This document shows, in pieces, positions 1 through 12,157 of a DNA stretch of 64,000 nucleotides. How positions within the stretch are numbered: position 1 is the stretch's first letter; each line of letters opens with the position of its first letter. The stretch is from Thauera chlorobenzoica (GTDB taxonomy: Bacteria; Pseudomonadota; Gammaproteobacteria; Burkholderiales; Rhodocyclaceae): NCBI RefSeq assembly GCF_001922305.1, contig NZ_CP018839.1, positions 1,550,001 to 1,614,000 of the forward strand. Direction: 5' to 3'. Made by a program: the position numbers and the translations under genes. The notes below the pieces were generated by a model. The model searched no databases and was not told where the DNA came from. It worked only from the letters and a program-made list of their open reading frames with translations.

Positions 1-141
1 GGCGCGATCGTGGAGCAGGCGCCCCTCGGCGGTATGGCGGTTCTCCGCCCACAGCCGCTCGACATGGATCAGCGCACACTGGCGCGGGCAGTACAGGAAA
101 TGCTGAAGGGCGGAGATGGGGATGGGATCGTCCTCGTCCAT
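1..141 (-). CDS. cas4: Cas4 nuclease, N-terminal part only (cut by window edge)
   Basis: The first 47 codons are visible, reading leftwards off the window. The product begins [10 protein letters not shown] and then shows the Cas4/RecB-like N-terminal signature of a tyrosine-cysteine-proline-arginine (YCPR) segment followed by a second cysteine four residues after the first; in Cas4 the first cysteine is an iron-sulfur ligand. The following [12 protein letters not shown] stretch is also typical of type I Cas4. Cas4 trims prespacers and checks PAMs together with Cas1-Cas2. It starts 19 bases after the cas7c stop, as expected for the I-C order cas3-5-8c-7-4-1-2. The nuclease residues, and presumably cas1 and cas2, lie beyond base 1. 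Confidence 0.85.
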   Translation of the reverse strand, partial: MDEDDPIPISALQHFLYCPRQCALIHVERLWAENRHTAEGRLLHDRA

Positions 142-160
142 CCTTCGGCGCTCCGTTCCC

Positions 161-1038
161 TTACAGGTACTCGCGCACGCCGACGCCACGCGGCAACGCC
201 TCTGCATCGACGCTGATGCGGTAATCGGCAAAGCTGCGCGCGGGGCGGTCCTCGTCGGTCGCCCGCGCCACCCGCACGGTGTCGAACAGCACGTGGGCAG
301 GCGCGTCGCCCATCGCGCTCTGGTGCTCGAACACGATCAGCTTGCGCGCCGCCATTTCGCCGCGGGCGGCGGAGCGGTCGTGCTCGAACATGTTGATGAG
401 GGCGCGCCACAGCAGTTGCAGGTCGTCGCCGGAAAAGCCGGTGCGCTCGGCCAGCTTGGCGGAAACGAAGCCGTGCGCCCGGTACAGCCCGTAGGGCAGG
501 ATGTGCTTGCGCCCCATGGTGCGGTTGTCGCCGCTCTGCGCCTCGGCCTCCTTCTCGGTGGTGACCGCCATGCGGGTGATCGAGATTTCCAGCGGCAGGA
601 CGGGCTCGATCGAGGTGGCAAAACCCAGTTGCACCGGGCCGCGCACCTGGCCGGCGTTGACGCCGGTGGTCATGACCGCGCCGAAGGTGCGCACGTCGAA
701 GAAGTTGGCGCACATCCAGGCGGTGACCTCGCGCGCCCTGGCTTCGTCCTTGGGCAGTTTCTTGTCCTCGGGCTTGATCTCCAGCGCGTCGTAGGCGCGC
801 TTGTGCTGGTTGTTCAGGACCGCCTTCTCCTGCATGTAGATCGCGTAGCCGGGGCCGCCTTCCTTGTCCAGCGTCACGAAGTTGCGGATCTTGCGCTTGA
901 GGGCGACGTCGGTCACCAGGCCGCGGTTGGTTTCCGGGTCCAGGCGCGGCAGGTTGCCGGCGTCGGGGTCGCCGTTGGGATTGCCGTTGGTGACGTCGAA
1001 CAGGTAGACGAATTCGTAGCGATGGGCGATGGCCGTCA

Positions 1039-1039
<1 letters not shown>
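161..1039 (-). CDS. cas7: Type I-C Cascade backbone protein Cas7c (Csd2)
   Basis: This 292-residue protein forms the helical backbone of the I-C Cascade complex along the crRNA. The N-terminus has the Cas7 signature [18 protein letters not shown] (about residues 14-31), and the later GPVQLGFA and [13 protein letters not shown] segments are typical of the Csd2/Csh2 family. The length fits the family. The ATG overlaps the cas8c stop as ATGA, so the two are probably translationally coupled. It lies between cas8c and cas4 in a tight minus-strand operon. Confidence 0.95.
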
Positions 1040-3584
<2,545 letters not shown>

Positions 3585-3600
3585 CTACGTGAGCGAGTCC

Positions 3601-5844
3601 TTACCAGCACAGGCTCTCCGCCTTCAAGAACGCCGGATCATCCCAGCTCAACCCGAAGCGCTTGTCGTACAGATCCATCACCGTCAGCTCCATGAACTGC
3701 TCGCCCCAGCGCTCGGGTGCCACCGGCTGGATCGCACCCGACTTGCGCAGCGCCTCGAAGCCTTGGCGCGGCAACTGCACCAGATAGGGCTGCAGCCGAC
3801 GGGCGAGGCCGCCGCTCTTGTCCGCGAAGTGCAATGCCTGCAGCGCCTCGCGCGCGGTGTCGTCGAAGGGCACGATCACGGGCATCTGCACCGACTCGAT
3901 CATGCGGAAGCGCGCCGCCAGGGTTTCCATCGGCAGGCTGTCGGGGCGGCTGCGCTGCAGCAGGCCCAGCAGATCACCGCCGTCCAGCGCCGCCCCGCCC
4001 TTCTGCCAGTACAACTCGCGAAAGTAGGCCTGGATCGCAGCCGGCGACAGCGGATTATCGGCATGGCGACGCAGCACGGTCGCGGCAGCCTGGGCGAACT
4101 GCTTCAGTTCCGGCGGCGGCGCCCAGTCGGGGTTGGCGGTGGTGAACACCTGCACCTCGCTGACCGCGGCAGCGCGCCGCCCTTCGCGGTTGCAACGGCC
4201 CGCCGCCTGGGCAATGGAGTCCAGCCCGGCCTGCGCGCGCAATACCAGCGGGAAGTCCACATCGACCCCGGCCTCGATCAGGCTCGTGGATACGAGCCGG
4301 CACGGCCGGCCCTGCCACAGGTCTTCCCGCACGCCGGCCAGCACCTCGCTGCGATGGCGAGCGCACATCAGCGTCGTCAGGTGGCGCGCGCCGTCCAGAT
4401 CCGCCATGGCCTGGAACACCGCGCGCGCATGGCGGCGGTTGTTCACGATGCACAGCACCTGTTCGTGTGCGCGCATGCGCCTGGCCAGCGCCTCGTCGTC
4501 CAGTTCGCCCACGTGTTTCACCCGGACGCGCTCGAGCTTGCGGAACAGGGCGGGTAGCTCGGGCGCCAATTCACGGACCTGCTTTAGCCCACCGACAAAC
4601 TCGGGCGCCTGCAGCGCAGGCTGGGTGGCGGTGCACAGCACCACGCTGCTGCGATAGTTGCGCGCCAGCTCGTCGATAGCGGCGACCGCCGGGCGCAACA
4701 GCTTCAGTGGCAGGGTCTGGGCTTCGTCCAGGATCACCACGCTGCCGGCGATGTTGTGCAGCTTGCGGCACTGCGACGGCCTCGCGGCGAACAGGCTTTC
4801 GAAGAACTGCACCGCAGTGGTGACGACGATCGGTGCGTCCCAGTTCTCCATTGCCAGTTTCAACTTCTCCTGCGCCTGGTAACGCTCGGCCTCGTCACGG
4901 GAAAGTAGGGGCGCTATAAAGGCGCTGTGGTGCTCCAGCACCGCGGCTTCGCCCAGCTCGCCCAGCGCGCGGCGGAACACGGCAGCGCTCTGTTCGACGA
5001 TGCTGGTGAAGGGAATGACGAAGATCACCCGCCGCAGGCCGTGGCGGATCGCGTGGTCCAGTGCGAACGCAAGCGAGGCCAGTGTCTTGCCGCCCCCGGT
5101 GGGTACGGTCAGCGAGAACAGGCCGGGGGTGTGCTGCGCTTCATTTCGGACATGCGCCAGGATCTCCGCGCGGATGCGGTTGACGTCGGAATCAGCGCTG
5201 AAGCGGGCGAGGGAGGCGTCGAGGCGTTCGCGCAGCGCCCCCAGCGACGGCCGCTCCACGGCGCGCAGCTGGCTGCGATTGCCCTGTTGGCTCGGCGGCG
5301 CAACTTGGTCGTAGAAGGCCTCGGTATCCAGGTAGTCGGCATCGACGAGGCAGGAAAACAGCATGCGGACGAGGAACGCGGCCTGGAACATCGCCCCGCC
5401 CGCCGCGTCGCCCTTGAAGGGCAGCTCGCCCAAGGCTTCCGGCAAACGGATCTCATCTTGCCATTGCGGCAGCAAGGGCGGCAGACCCGTGCCGCGCAGG
5501 CGCTCGCGCAGCGCGGTGCGCTCGCCGCCCTCCAGCCCGTTGGCGAGCCCCGCATGGTGGCCGGCGATCGCATAGGCAATCAGATAACCGAGCGGGCCGT
5601 AGCTCTCGATCGCGACGATCGCGCCGCGCGTCGCGTGGTCCACACGGATCGCGTCGCCGGCAAGGCGGCGCTGGAAATCTGCGGTGTACTTGCCAAGGTC
5701 ATGGAGAAGCCCGGCGGCTTCGGCCAAAGTGTGGGACTCGAAAACGGCGGCATGCTCCTTCGCCATACGTCCAACATTTTCAAGATGACTGCGCAGCGGC
5801 TGCCAGTCTGACCTTTCCGAATTGATGGTCGAGTGCGCGAACAT
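3601..5844 (-). CDS. cas3: CRISPR-associated helicase-nuclease Cas3 (HD plus DExD/H)
   Basis: Cas3 unwinds and degrades DNA marked by Cascade. From the chosen ATG (5844, MFAHSTINSERSDW) the protein is 747 residues. The HD nuclease domain comes first (LLHDLGKY, His48-Asp49, and a later GHHAG). The helicase core follows with Walker A TGGGKT, the DEAQ box, and SLIEAGVDVDFP and QAAGRCNREG in the second RecA domain. Starts at 5874 and 5889 are in frame; I prefer 5844 because FAHS-type N-termini are common in this family and AGAGAA lies about 9 bases upstream. The frame is open to 6612, but that extension has no Cas3 similarity. All motifs look intact. Confidence 0.93.
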   Translation of the reverse strand: MFAHSTINSERSDWQPLRSHLENVGRMAKEHAAVFESHTLAEAAGLLHDLGKYTADFQRRLAGDAIRVDHATRGAIVAIESYGPLGYLIAYAIAGHHAGLANGLEGGERTALRERLRGTGLPPLLPQWQDEIRLPEALGELPFKGDAAGGAMFQAAFLVRMLFSCLVDADYLDTEAFYDQVAPPSQQGNRSQLRAVERPSLGALRERLDASLARFSADSDVNRIRAEILAHVRNEAQHTPGLFSLTVPTGGGKTLASLAFALDHAIRHGLRRVIFVIPFTSIVEQSAAVFRRALGELGEAAVLEHHSAFIAPLLSRDEAERYQAQEKLKLAMENWDAPIVVTTAVQFFESLFAARPSQCRKLHNIAGSVVILDEAQTLPLKLLRPAVAAIDELARNYRSSVVLCTATQPALQAPEFVGGLKQVRELAPELPALFRKLERVRVKHVGELDDEALARRMRAHEQVLCIVNNRRHARAVFQAMADLDGARHLTTLMCARHRSEVLAGVREDLWQGRPCRLVSTSLIEAGVDVDFPLVLRAQAGLDSIAQAAGRCNREGRRAAAVSEVQVFTTANPDWAPPPELKQFAQAAATVLRRHADNPLSPAAIQAYFRELYWQKGGAALDGGDLLGLLQRSRPDSLPMETLAARFRMIESVQMPVIVPFDDTAREALQALHFADKSGGLARRLQPYLVQLPRQGFEALRKSGAIQPVAPERWGEQFMELTVMDLYDKRFGLSWDDPAFLKAESLCW

Positions 5845-6198
5845 CGGCGGCGATTCTCTTGAGATTTCATCCATTGTGGTTCTGGCCATCGGCGTCCATC
5901 GGTGCCTGCACATTTCCAAAGCATAATGCCATGGCTGCAAAGTATGCGAGAAAATGACGACGGAAATTATGAGAGCCTTCTGTGTTCGATTGCGGCGGTG
6001 CCGTGAAGGATTTGCGTCCTCTCTATGAAACGGGGGCTGGAGCCATTTGACCGAAATCAAGCGCAGATCAGCGAACTGCGCCGATAGTCCACCGCCAGAC
6101 GCTTCCCGATGCGGAGCCTGCGTCGATTTCTTCAACCCGATGCCGAGGTGGCTGCGCGCGCTGTCGTGCCCTCGCCCGGCTGCACGTGAGAGCCCGTG
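5845..6198. other. Intergenic region upstream of cas3, no gene seen
   Basis: These 354 bases separate cas3 (minus) from the FMN-binding protein (plus). The stretch near 5920-6000 is clearly richer in A and T than its surroundings and is the natural place for the cas operon promoter, but I could not settle on one -35/-10 pair. I see no CRISPR repeat units here and no credible coding sequence on either strand. Confidence 0.5.
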
Positions 6199-6582
6199 AT
6201 GAGCGCTATCGAACCCGTGATCCAGGAACTCCTGGACAACACCGAATTCCTCACCATCGTCACCCAGGGGCCCGACGGTCCGCACCTGGTCGGCAACTGG
6301 GGCGACTACCTGCGCCGCCTCGGCGTCGAGGGGAACCGCCTGGTTCTTCCTGCCGGTTATTACCACCAGACCGAGCAGAACCTGCAGCGCGACAACCGTG
6401 TTCAGGTCTTCGTCGCGGCGCGCGCCGTGCGGGGCAGCCATGGCCCCGGGCAAGGCGCGGTCCTGCGCGGCACCGGCGCGATCGTCACCGAGGGCGCGCT
6501 GGCCGAGCGTGCCAAGGCGGCTTTCCCGTGGGCGCGAGGGGCACTGGTGATCGAGGTGGAAGCGGCGGCCACCCAGCTGTGA
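6199..6582 (+). CDS. Small FMN-binding split-barrel protein, pyridoxamine 5'-phosphate oxidase family
   Basis: This 127-residue single-domain protein has the pattern of short PNPOx-like flavin reductase/heme-binding folds: a helical start (IEPVIQELLDNTEFLTIVT), a first strand pair, a central QNLQRDNRVQVFVAAR strand and a C-terminal ALVIEVE strand. It could bind FMN or F420-like cofactors; the substrate is unknown. I chose the ATG at 6199 (GAGAG 7 bases upstream); a GTG lies one codon earlier. It stands alone between cas3 and the convergent LysR gene, so context gives no function. An AT-containing stretch follows it without a clear terminator. Confidence 0.65.
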   Translation: MSAIEPVIQELLDNTEFLTIVTQGPDGPHLVGNWGDYLRRLGVEGNRLVLPAGYYHQTEQNLQRDNRVQVFVAARAVRGSHGPGQGAVLRGTGAIVTEGALAERAKAAFPWARGALVIEVEAAATQL

Positions 6583-6675
6583 CCGGTGCGGGCGGCTGGT
6601 CTTGAAAAGCAAAAATCGAGGGAGCCGCTTTTATCGTCTTTTCTGCAGCGACGCCCGGGTCGCGCGGCGGGAAGC

Positions 6676-7602
6676 TCAGGCGGGTTTCGCGCGGTGGCGC
6701 TCGCCCGGGTGGGCGAGGTGGTATGCGGCGCGGTGCAGGTGGGAGAGGAAGTGGCGCACCATCACCGACGGGCTGCTCGCCCGTCCGACCATCACCCCCA
6801 GGTTGAGCTCGAGCGGCCCCTCGGCGAGCGCGATGATGTCGATGTAGGGGGCGCTCAGGGGGTGTTCGGCGATCTGGGCCGGTAGCAGGCCGATGAAGTC
6901 GTCCGAGCCGATCAGTGCCAGCAGGGCCAGCGTCGAGTTGACGATCGCCGCGGCGGGCGGTGGTGGCAGGCCATTGCGGATGAACAGCTCGCGGACATAG
7001 CCGGTGTCGCCGGACACACCGGTATAGACCCAGCGCGCCTTGCTCAGCTCGGCCAGGCGCGCCGCCTGTGCGAGCGGATTGCCCTTGCGGGCGACGACCA
7101 CCATCGAAATCGGCAGCAGCGCTTCGACCTGGAATTCCCCCTGCGCCAGGTCGTGCGGAATCGGCCCGATCGCGACGTCCGCTTCGCCCTTGCGCAGGCT
7201 GGCCATCTGGGCGATGTAGAGCTCTTCATGGACGCGCAGGCGGATCTGCGGAAACTGCCGGCTGAAGCTGTGCAGCGTTTCCGGGATCAGCAGCATCACG
7301 GCGAGCGAGACCGCGGTCACGCTGAGTTCGCCGACCATGTGGCCGCCGAGCTGATCGATCTCCTCGACGGCGCGGGACAGTTCGCGTGCGGCTGCGCTGG
7401 CGCGTTGATACAGCACCTTGCCCTGTGCCGTCGGCGACACGCCCCGGCTCGAGCGCATCACCAGCGGTGCGCCCAGCTCGAGTTCGAGTTCGCGCAGCAT
7501 CTTGCTCAGTGCCGGCTGCGACAGGCCGAGGCGGGCGGCCGCCTTGCGCAGGCTGCCGTCGTCGATCGCGGCCACGAAAGCGTGCAGGGATGAAAGTCTC
7601 AT
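6676..7602 (-). CDS. LysR-family transcriptional regulator divergent from a TRAP binding protein
   Basis: This 308-residue protein has an N-terminal winged helix-turn-helix (about residues 1-60, with RKAAARLGLSQPALSKMLRELE as the recognition region) and a two-lobed LysR effector domain from about residue 90. It is divergent from the orphan dctP at 7761, the usual arrangement for a LysR activator and its target. A perfect dyad sits 10 bases upstream of its own ATG, consistent with autoregulation. It probably senses the aromatic acid or breakdown product bound by that receptor. The C-terminal lobe GPLELNLGVMVGRASSPSVMVRHFL resembles regulators of aromatic and carboxylate catabolism (GbpR/CatM-like), but the ligand is not predictable. 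Confidence 0.88.
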   Translation of the reverse strand: MRLSSLHAFVAAIDDGSLRKAAARLGLSQPALSKMLRELELELGAPLVMRSSRGVSPTAQGKVLYQRASAAARELSRAVEEIDQLGGHMVGELSVTAVSLAVMLLIPETLHSFSRQFPQIRLRVHEELYIAQMASLRKGEADVAIGPIPHDLAQGEFQVEALLPISMVVVARKGNPLAQAARLAELSKARWVYTGVSGDTGYVRELFIRNGLPPPPAAAIVNSTLALLALIGSDDFIGLLPAQIAEHPLSAPYIDIIALAEGPLELNLGVMVGRASSPSVMVRHFLSHLHRAAYHLAHPGERHRAKPA

Positions 7603-7611
7603 GCGCCCAAT

Positions 7612-7677
7612 GATAACTGCTGCTTATCGCGCTATCGATCCCGCCATCTTATTCGCGTGCGTTGCCTTGCCTAGACT
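7612..7677 (+). promoter_or_regulatory. LysR operator dyad and promoter for the orphan dctP
   Basis: A perfect inverted repeat GATAA-N7-TTATC occupies 7612-7628 and fits the LysR T-N11-A rule. Downstream on the plus strand, TTATTC (7649-7654) and TAGACT (7672-7677) are 17 bases apart and form a weak sigma-70-like promoter. The dyad centre is about 63 bases upstream of the predicted start point, where LysR recognition sites usually lie. Confidence 0.55.
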
Positions 7678-7760
7678 CGCCGTTCGTCGTGGCGGAGCGC
7701 GGATGGAAAAGCCGCGTTCACCATCGATGACACACCAATCTTGCTGCCGAGGAGACCATC

Positions 7761-8789
7761 GTGAACATCCATCGCCTGCTGAGCGGCCTGCTGGCCGCTG
7801 CCCTCCTGCCGTTCGCCGCCCACGCCCAGGAAGTCGTGCTCAAAGTGGCGCACCAGCTGCCGCCCACCTCGCTCGCCCAGACCATGTTCATCGAGCCGTG
7901 GTGTGCGCGGATCGAGGCCGAATCCGGCGGGCGGATGAAATGTCAGATCTTCCCCGCGATGTCGCTCGGCGGCACGCCGCCGCAGCTGGTGAACCATGTG
8001 CGCGACGGGGTCGCTGACGTGGTGTGGACCCTGCCCGGCTACACCCCCGGGCGCTTCCCCTTCTCGGAAGTGTTCGAGCTGCCTTTCTTCACCACTTCCG
8101 CCGAGGCGTCCTCGCGTGCGCTGTGGGATTTCGTCCAGGAGCACGCCGGCAGCGAATTCACCGGCGTGCGCCCGCTCGCCACCTGGGTCAATGGCCCGAA
8201 CGTGCTCCATCTGCGCGACAAGCAGGTCAGCAGCCTGGATGAGCTCAAGGGCATGAAGGTGCGCGCGCCGTCGCGGCTGGGGAACAAGCTGCTCGCCGCG
8301 CTCGGGGCCACCCCGGTCGGCATGCCGGTACCGCAGATGGCCGAGAGCCTGTCGAAAGGCGTCATCGAAGCGGCGCTGGTGCCGTGGGAAGTGGTGCCGG
8401 CGACCAAGACCCAGGAACTCACCCGCTATCACGCCGAGATCGATGGCGAACACGCGATGCTGGTGGCGACCATGGTCTATCTGATGAACCAGAAGAAGTA
8501 CGACAGCCTGCCGGCCGAGCTGCGCAAGGTCATCGACAACAACAGCGGCCGCGAGTTTTCGGCGTGGGTGGCGGGGCAGTTCCTCAAGGCCGATGTGATC
8601 GGGCGCGAGGCCACGGTCGCCAACAAGAACACCATCTACGCCATTGCGCCCGACGAGGCCAGCCGTTGGCAAAAGGCGACGCGTCCGGTGGTGGATGAGT
8701 GGGTGCGGGAAGTGAGCGCGGCGGGTAGCGACGGCAAAAAGCTCTATGACGCTGCCGCTGCGCTGGTGGCGAAATACAGCAAGGACTGA
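7761..8789 (+). CDS. dctP: TRAP transporter solute-binding protein DctP (orphan)
   Basis: This 342-residue periplasmic receptor has a clear signal peptide (MNIHRLLSGLLAAALLPFAAHA, residues 1-22). It starts with GTG preceded by GAGGAG. The body carries the DctP-type GLKVRAP-like turn (LKGMKVRAPSRLGNKLL) with the conserved arginine that salt-bridges a carboxylate. No membrane subunits are adjacent, so it probably shares those at 17222-18989 or elsewhere. It is one of three close paralogues in this window (also 19008-20042 and 48854-49891) that share a PWC...KCQIFP cysteine pair. A strong terminator follows directly. Expression is probably governed by the divergent LysR gene. Confidence 0.92.
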   Translation: MNIHRLLSGLLAAALLPFAAHAQEVVLKVAHQLPPTSLAQTMFIEPWCARIEAESGGRMKCQIFPAMSLGGTPPQLVNHVRDGVADVVWTLPGYTPGRFPFSEVFELPFFTTSAEASSRALWDFVQEHAGSEFTGVRPLATWVNGPNVLHLRDKQVSSLDELKGMKVRAPSRLGNKLLAALGATPVGMPVPQMAESLSKGVIEAALVPWEVVPATKTQELTRYHAEIDGEHAMLVATMVYLMNQKKYDSLPAELRKVIDNNSGREFSAWVAGQFLKADVIGREATVANKNTIYAIAPDEASRWQKATRPVVDEWVREVSAAGSDGKKLYDAAAALVAKYSKD

Positions 8790-8827
8790 ACCTCGTCCGG
8801 CCTGCGCCGGTGCCCGCAGCAGAAATG

Positions 8828-8867
8828 AAATGCGGCGCCTCCTTCGCGGGGGGCGCCGCATTTTTAC
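8828..8867 (+). terminator. Rho-independent terminator after dctP
   Basis: A perfect 12-bp stem (AAATGCGGCGCC at 8828-8839 and its complement at 8852-8863) with a 12-base loop ends in a run of T (8861-8865). It separates the orphan dctP from the hydroxylase operon. Confidence 0.9.
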
Positions 8868-9045
8868 TGACCCCCGGCGGCCGTGGCGGGCGGCGTGCGT
8901 GAGCCACGCGCATTCCCTGCAGGGGGAGGCGTTGCGCGGGCCGCTCGCCGGGGGTTCGTCCCCGTTTTTCATCCATCCCGGAGAGCGTCCGGAGTCGGCT
9001 CGAGGCGGGCTTGTCGTGATGCGCAAAAGCGATCGAAAGGGAGCC

Positions 9046-9083
9046 AGATTGAATCACTTTGAGATTGGGGGGCTGGATAGACT
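9046..9083 (+). promoter_or_regulatory. Promoter and activator element of the hydroxylase operon
   Basis: AGATTGAATCACTT (9046-9059) is followed 32 bases from its first base by the -10-like TAGACT (9078-9083). Exactly the same 14-mer at exactly the same distance from a TAGAAT lies upstream of the aldehyde dehydrogenase gene (26290-26327). The region lacks a good -35, as expected for an activator-dependent promoter. The predicted start point is about 60 bases before the hydroxylase ATG. Confidence 0.6.
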
Positions 9084-9148
9084 GCCAGGCATCGACAAGG
9101 TCGGCATCGATCGGCTCGACAGACCTGGATTTCAATACAGAGGGGACT

Positions 9149-12100
9149 ATGGCCTTAGCGCAAGTCAAATTCTCGGCACTGCTGTACGGGCTCAAGCATG
9201 TGCTGCAACTGATGGCGCGCCGCCATCCGCATTTCCGGCGCCGTCTCGGCGAGCGCAATCTCACCGTGCAGATGCAGACCGGCGACAACACGGTCGAACG
9301 CCATTTCACCTTCATCAACGGCAAGGTCAGCTCGGCGGCGGGGCGCCACGCTTCGCCCGCGATCACGATCACGGTCGCCAACGCCGAAGTCGGCCTGAAG
9401 CTGTTTGCCCTCAACGTCGATCAGGTCGAGCGGGTCGAGGCGATCAAGAACTTCCAGCTCAAGGCCGACGGCCCCGATGAGCTGGTGGTCTGGTTCACCC
9501 AGACGATGAACATGATCCCGACACTCGGCTGGGAGTACGGCACCGCGCTCGGCAACGGCGTCAAGCGCTATGTGACCAACACCAACGGCGGGCCGCTGTT
9601 CGTCCACGTCAAGGACGACAGGATCGTGCGCATGACGCCGATCGAGTTCGACGACAGTGACGCTCCGACCTGGTCGATCGAGGCGCGCGGCAAGCGCTAC
9701 ACGCCGCCGCGCCAGACCACGGTGGCGCCGCACACGATGTGCTCGAAGTCGACGATCTATTCGCCCAGCCGCCTGCTGTACCCGATGAAGCGGGTCGATT
9801 TCAACCCCGACGGCGAGCGCAACTGCCACAACCGCGGCATTTCGGGCTACGAACGCATCAGCTGGGACGAGGCCTACGACATCGTCGCCAGGGAAATCCA
9901 GCGCGTGAAGCGCGACTTCGGCCCCGGCGCGATCATGGCCAACCACGGCTCCCATCACACCTGGGGCAACGTCGGCTACTACATCAGCGCCGCCTACAAG
10001 TTCTTCAATGCCATCGGCACGACCAAGGTGATGCACAACCCGGACAGCTGGGAAGGCTGGTATTGGGGGGCGATGCACCACTTCGGCCACAGCATGCGGC
10101 TGGGTCAGACCGAGACCTACAGCCTGGTCGAGGACCTGATGAAGGAGGCCGAGATGGTGGTCTTCTGGTCGGCCGACCCGGAAGCGACCAGCGGTTCCTA
10201 CTCCGCCTTCGAAGGGACTTCGCGGCGCCAGTGGCTCCATGATCTGGGCATCGAGCTGGTGCATGTCGATCCCTATTACAACCACTCCGCGGCGCTGCTC
10301 GGCGGCAAGTGGATCGCCCCCAGGCCCGGCACCGACACCGCGATGGCGATGGCGATCGCGCAGGTGTGGATCGTCGAGGGGCTGTACGACAAGCAGTACG
10401 TCGCCGAGCGCTGCGTCGGCTTCGACACGTGGCGCGACTACCTCCTCGGCAAGGAAGACGGCATCCCCAAGACGCCCGAGTGGCAGGAGTCGGAAACCGG
10501 CGTGCCGGCGCGCGAAGTGCGTGCCCTGGCGCGGCGCTGGGGGAGCAGGAAGACCTACCTGGGCGCGGGCGGCTGGGGCAACGGCCACGGCGGCGCCTGC
10601 CGCTCGGCGACCGGCATCCAGTGGGCGCGCACCCTGGCCTGCCTGCTGGCGATGCAGGGAATGGGCAAGCCCGGGGTCAACTACGGCCTGCTCCAATGGG
10701 GCACCCCGATCGACCTGTCCTTCTCCTTCCCCGGCTATGCCGACGGCGGCATGTCGGGCGATCTCGAAGGCACCGGCCTGGCGATCAGCCTGTACCTGCG
10801 CATGCCGCAGCTGCCTTCGTTCAATCCGGTGACGCAGAAGGTGCCGCGCCTGCGCATTCCCGAGGCGATCCTCGAAGGCAAGGCCGAAGGCTATCCGTGG
10901 GATGGCAAGACGATCGAAGGGCAGTTCCAGAAGTTCAGCTACCCGAAGCCCGGGCACGCCCCCGTGCAGATGCTCTACAAGTACGGCGGGGCGTCGATCG
11001 GGACCATGAACGACTCCAACCGCTACGTCAAAGCCTACCGCACCGACAAGCTGCCCTTCGTCGTGAACCAGTCGATCTGGCTCGAGGGCGAGGCCAAGTT
11101 TGCCGACATCCTGCTCCCGGCCTGCTCGTCGTTCGAGCGCTGGGACATCAGCGAATTCGGCGGCACCGGCGGCTATGCGCTCCACGGCCAGACCCAGATG
11201 AACCACCGCGTCATCCTGATGCAGCACAAGTGCATCGAGCCGCTGGGCGAGTCGAAGTCCGACTTCCAGATCTTCACCGAGCTGGCCTCGCGCCTCGGGC
11301 TGGGCACCTACTTCTGCGAAGGCATGACCGAGCTCGACTGGGTGAAGAAGATGTTCGACGCCTCCGACCTGCCCAAGCACATCAGCTGGAAGGAATTCCT
11401 CAAGAAAGGCTACTTCGTCGTTCCGCCGCTGCCCGAAGAGCGGCGCGACCCGCCCTCGCTGCGCTGGTTCTACGAAGGCCGGAAGAAGGACGCGCCCGAG
11501 CCGCACCCGCTGCCCGGCGACTATACGGAAAAATTCCAGGAAGGCCTGCAGACCCAGTCGGGCAAGTTCGAGTTCGAGTGCTCGAGCCTGAAGCGCTTCG
11601 ACCCGGACGACCCCGAGCGCCCGCCGATCGTCAAGTACGTGCCGTCCTGGGAAGGCCCGCGCTGCGCGCAGTACCGGCGCTACCCGCTGCAGATGATCTC
11701 GCCGCACTCGCGCTTCAGCTACCACACCATGAGCGACGGCAAGGAGAGCGCGGTCAATGACATCAAGGAGCACCGCGTCCTCATCGACGGCTACTACTAC
11801 TGGGTGATGCGGATCAACAGCGAGGACGCCGCCGCGCGCGGCATCCGGATGCACGACCTGATGCGGGTCTACAACGACCGCGGCGCGGTGATCTGCGCCG
11901 CCCATGTGACCCCGCGCCTGCCGCGGGGAGTGGTGCATTCGTACGAGTCCTCGGCGGTCTATGACCCCCTCGGCGAGCCCGGCTATTCGGTCGATCGCGG
12001 CGGCTGCGTCAATCAGCTCACGCCGAAACGCTCGATCGCGAAGAAGGTGACCGGCACCGCGGCCAACTCCTGCCTGGTCGAAATCGAGTTGTGGGATGGC

Positions 12101-12157
12101 AGCGCGGAGCTCAAGCGTGCGCCGGGGCAGGGCGAGGAAATGGAGGCGCAGCCGTGA
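9149..12157 (+). CDS. Molybdopterin hydroxylase large subunit, transhydroxylase/resorcinol-hydroxylase type
   Basis: This 1002-residue protein belongs to the DMSO-reductase superfamily branch of pyrogallol-phloroglucinol transhydroxylase. It probably adds a water-derived hydroxyl to a dihydroxylated ring (3,5-dihydroxybenzoate or resorcinol), giving a hydroxyhydroquinone-type product. The GSHHTWGN segment (His269/270) and NPDSWEG (Asp299-Ser300) match the catalytic His, Asp and Mo-ligand Ser of transhydroxylase. No N-terminal CxxC iron-sulfur motif is seen, also as in transhydroxylase. Residues 1-120 are an extra N-terminal domain that looks like an SCP2 sterol-carrier fold, which the 875-residue Pelobacter enzyme lacks. 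The start (AGGGG five bases upstream) replaces a longer open frame. It overlaps the small-subunit gene. Confidence 0.85.
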   Translation: MALAQVKFSALLYGLKHVLQLMARRHPHFRRRLGERNLTVQMQTGDNTVERHFTFINGKVSSAAGRHASPAITITVANAEVGLKLFALNVDQVERVEAIKNFQLKADGPDELVVWFTQTMNMIPTLGWEYGTALGNGVKRYVTNTNGGPLFVHVKDDRIVRMTPIEFDDSDAPTWSIEARGKRYTPPRQTTVAPHTMCSKSTIYSPSRLLYPMKRVDFNPDGERNCHNRGISGYERISWDEAYDIVAREIQRVKRDFGPGAIMANHGSHHTWGNVGYYISAAYKFFNAIGTTKVMHNPDSWEGWYWGAMHHFGHSMRLGQTETYSLVEDLMKEAEMVVFWSADPEATSGSYSAFEGTSRRQWLHDLGIELVHVDPYYNHSAALLGGKWIAPRPGTDTAMAMAIAQVWIVEGLYDKQYVAERCVGFDTWRDYLLGKEDGIPKTPEWQESETGVPAREVRALARRWGSRKTYLGAGGWGNGHGGACRSATGIQWARTLACLLAMQGMGKPGVNYGLLQWGTPIDLSFSFPGYADGGMSGDLEGTGLAISLYLRMPQLPSFNPVTQKVPRLRIPEAILEGKAEGYPWDGKTIEGQFQKFSYPKPGHAPVQMLYKYGGASIGTMNDSNRYVKAYRTDKLPFVVNQSIWLEGEAKFADILLPACSSFERWDISEFGGTGGYALHGQTQMNHRVILMQHKCIEPLGESKSDFQIFTELASRLGLGTYFCEGMTELDWVKKMFDASDLPKHISWKEFLKKGYFVVPPLPEERRDPPSLRWFYEGRKKDAPEPHPLPGDYTEKFQEGLQTQSGKFEFECSSLKRFDPDDPERPPIVKYVPSWEGPRCAQYRRYPLQMISPHSRFSYHTMSDGKESAVNDIKEHRVLIDGYYYWVMRINSEDAAARGIRMHDLMRVYNDRGAVICAAHVTPRLPRGVVHSYESSAVYDPLGEPGYSVDRGGCVNQLTPKRSIAKKVTGTAANSCLVEIELWDGSAELKRAPGQGEEMEAQP

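Noticed and set aside
5845-6612. N-terminal extension of Cas3 to 6612
   Set aside because: The frame is open but overlaps the FMN-binding gene and shows no similarity to Cas3; family proteins begin near 5844.
9155-11938. Very long open frame antisense to the hydroxylase large subunit
   Set aside because: High GC at third positions opens the opposite strand; the plus strand encodes a clear enzyme and the antisense product has no recognisable motif.
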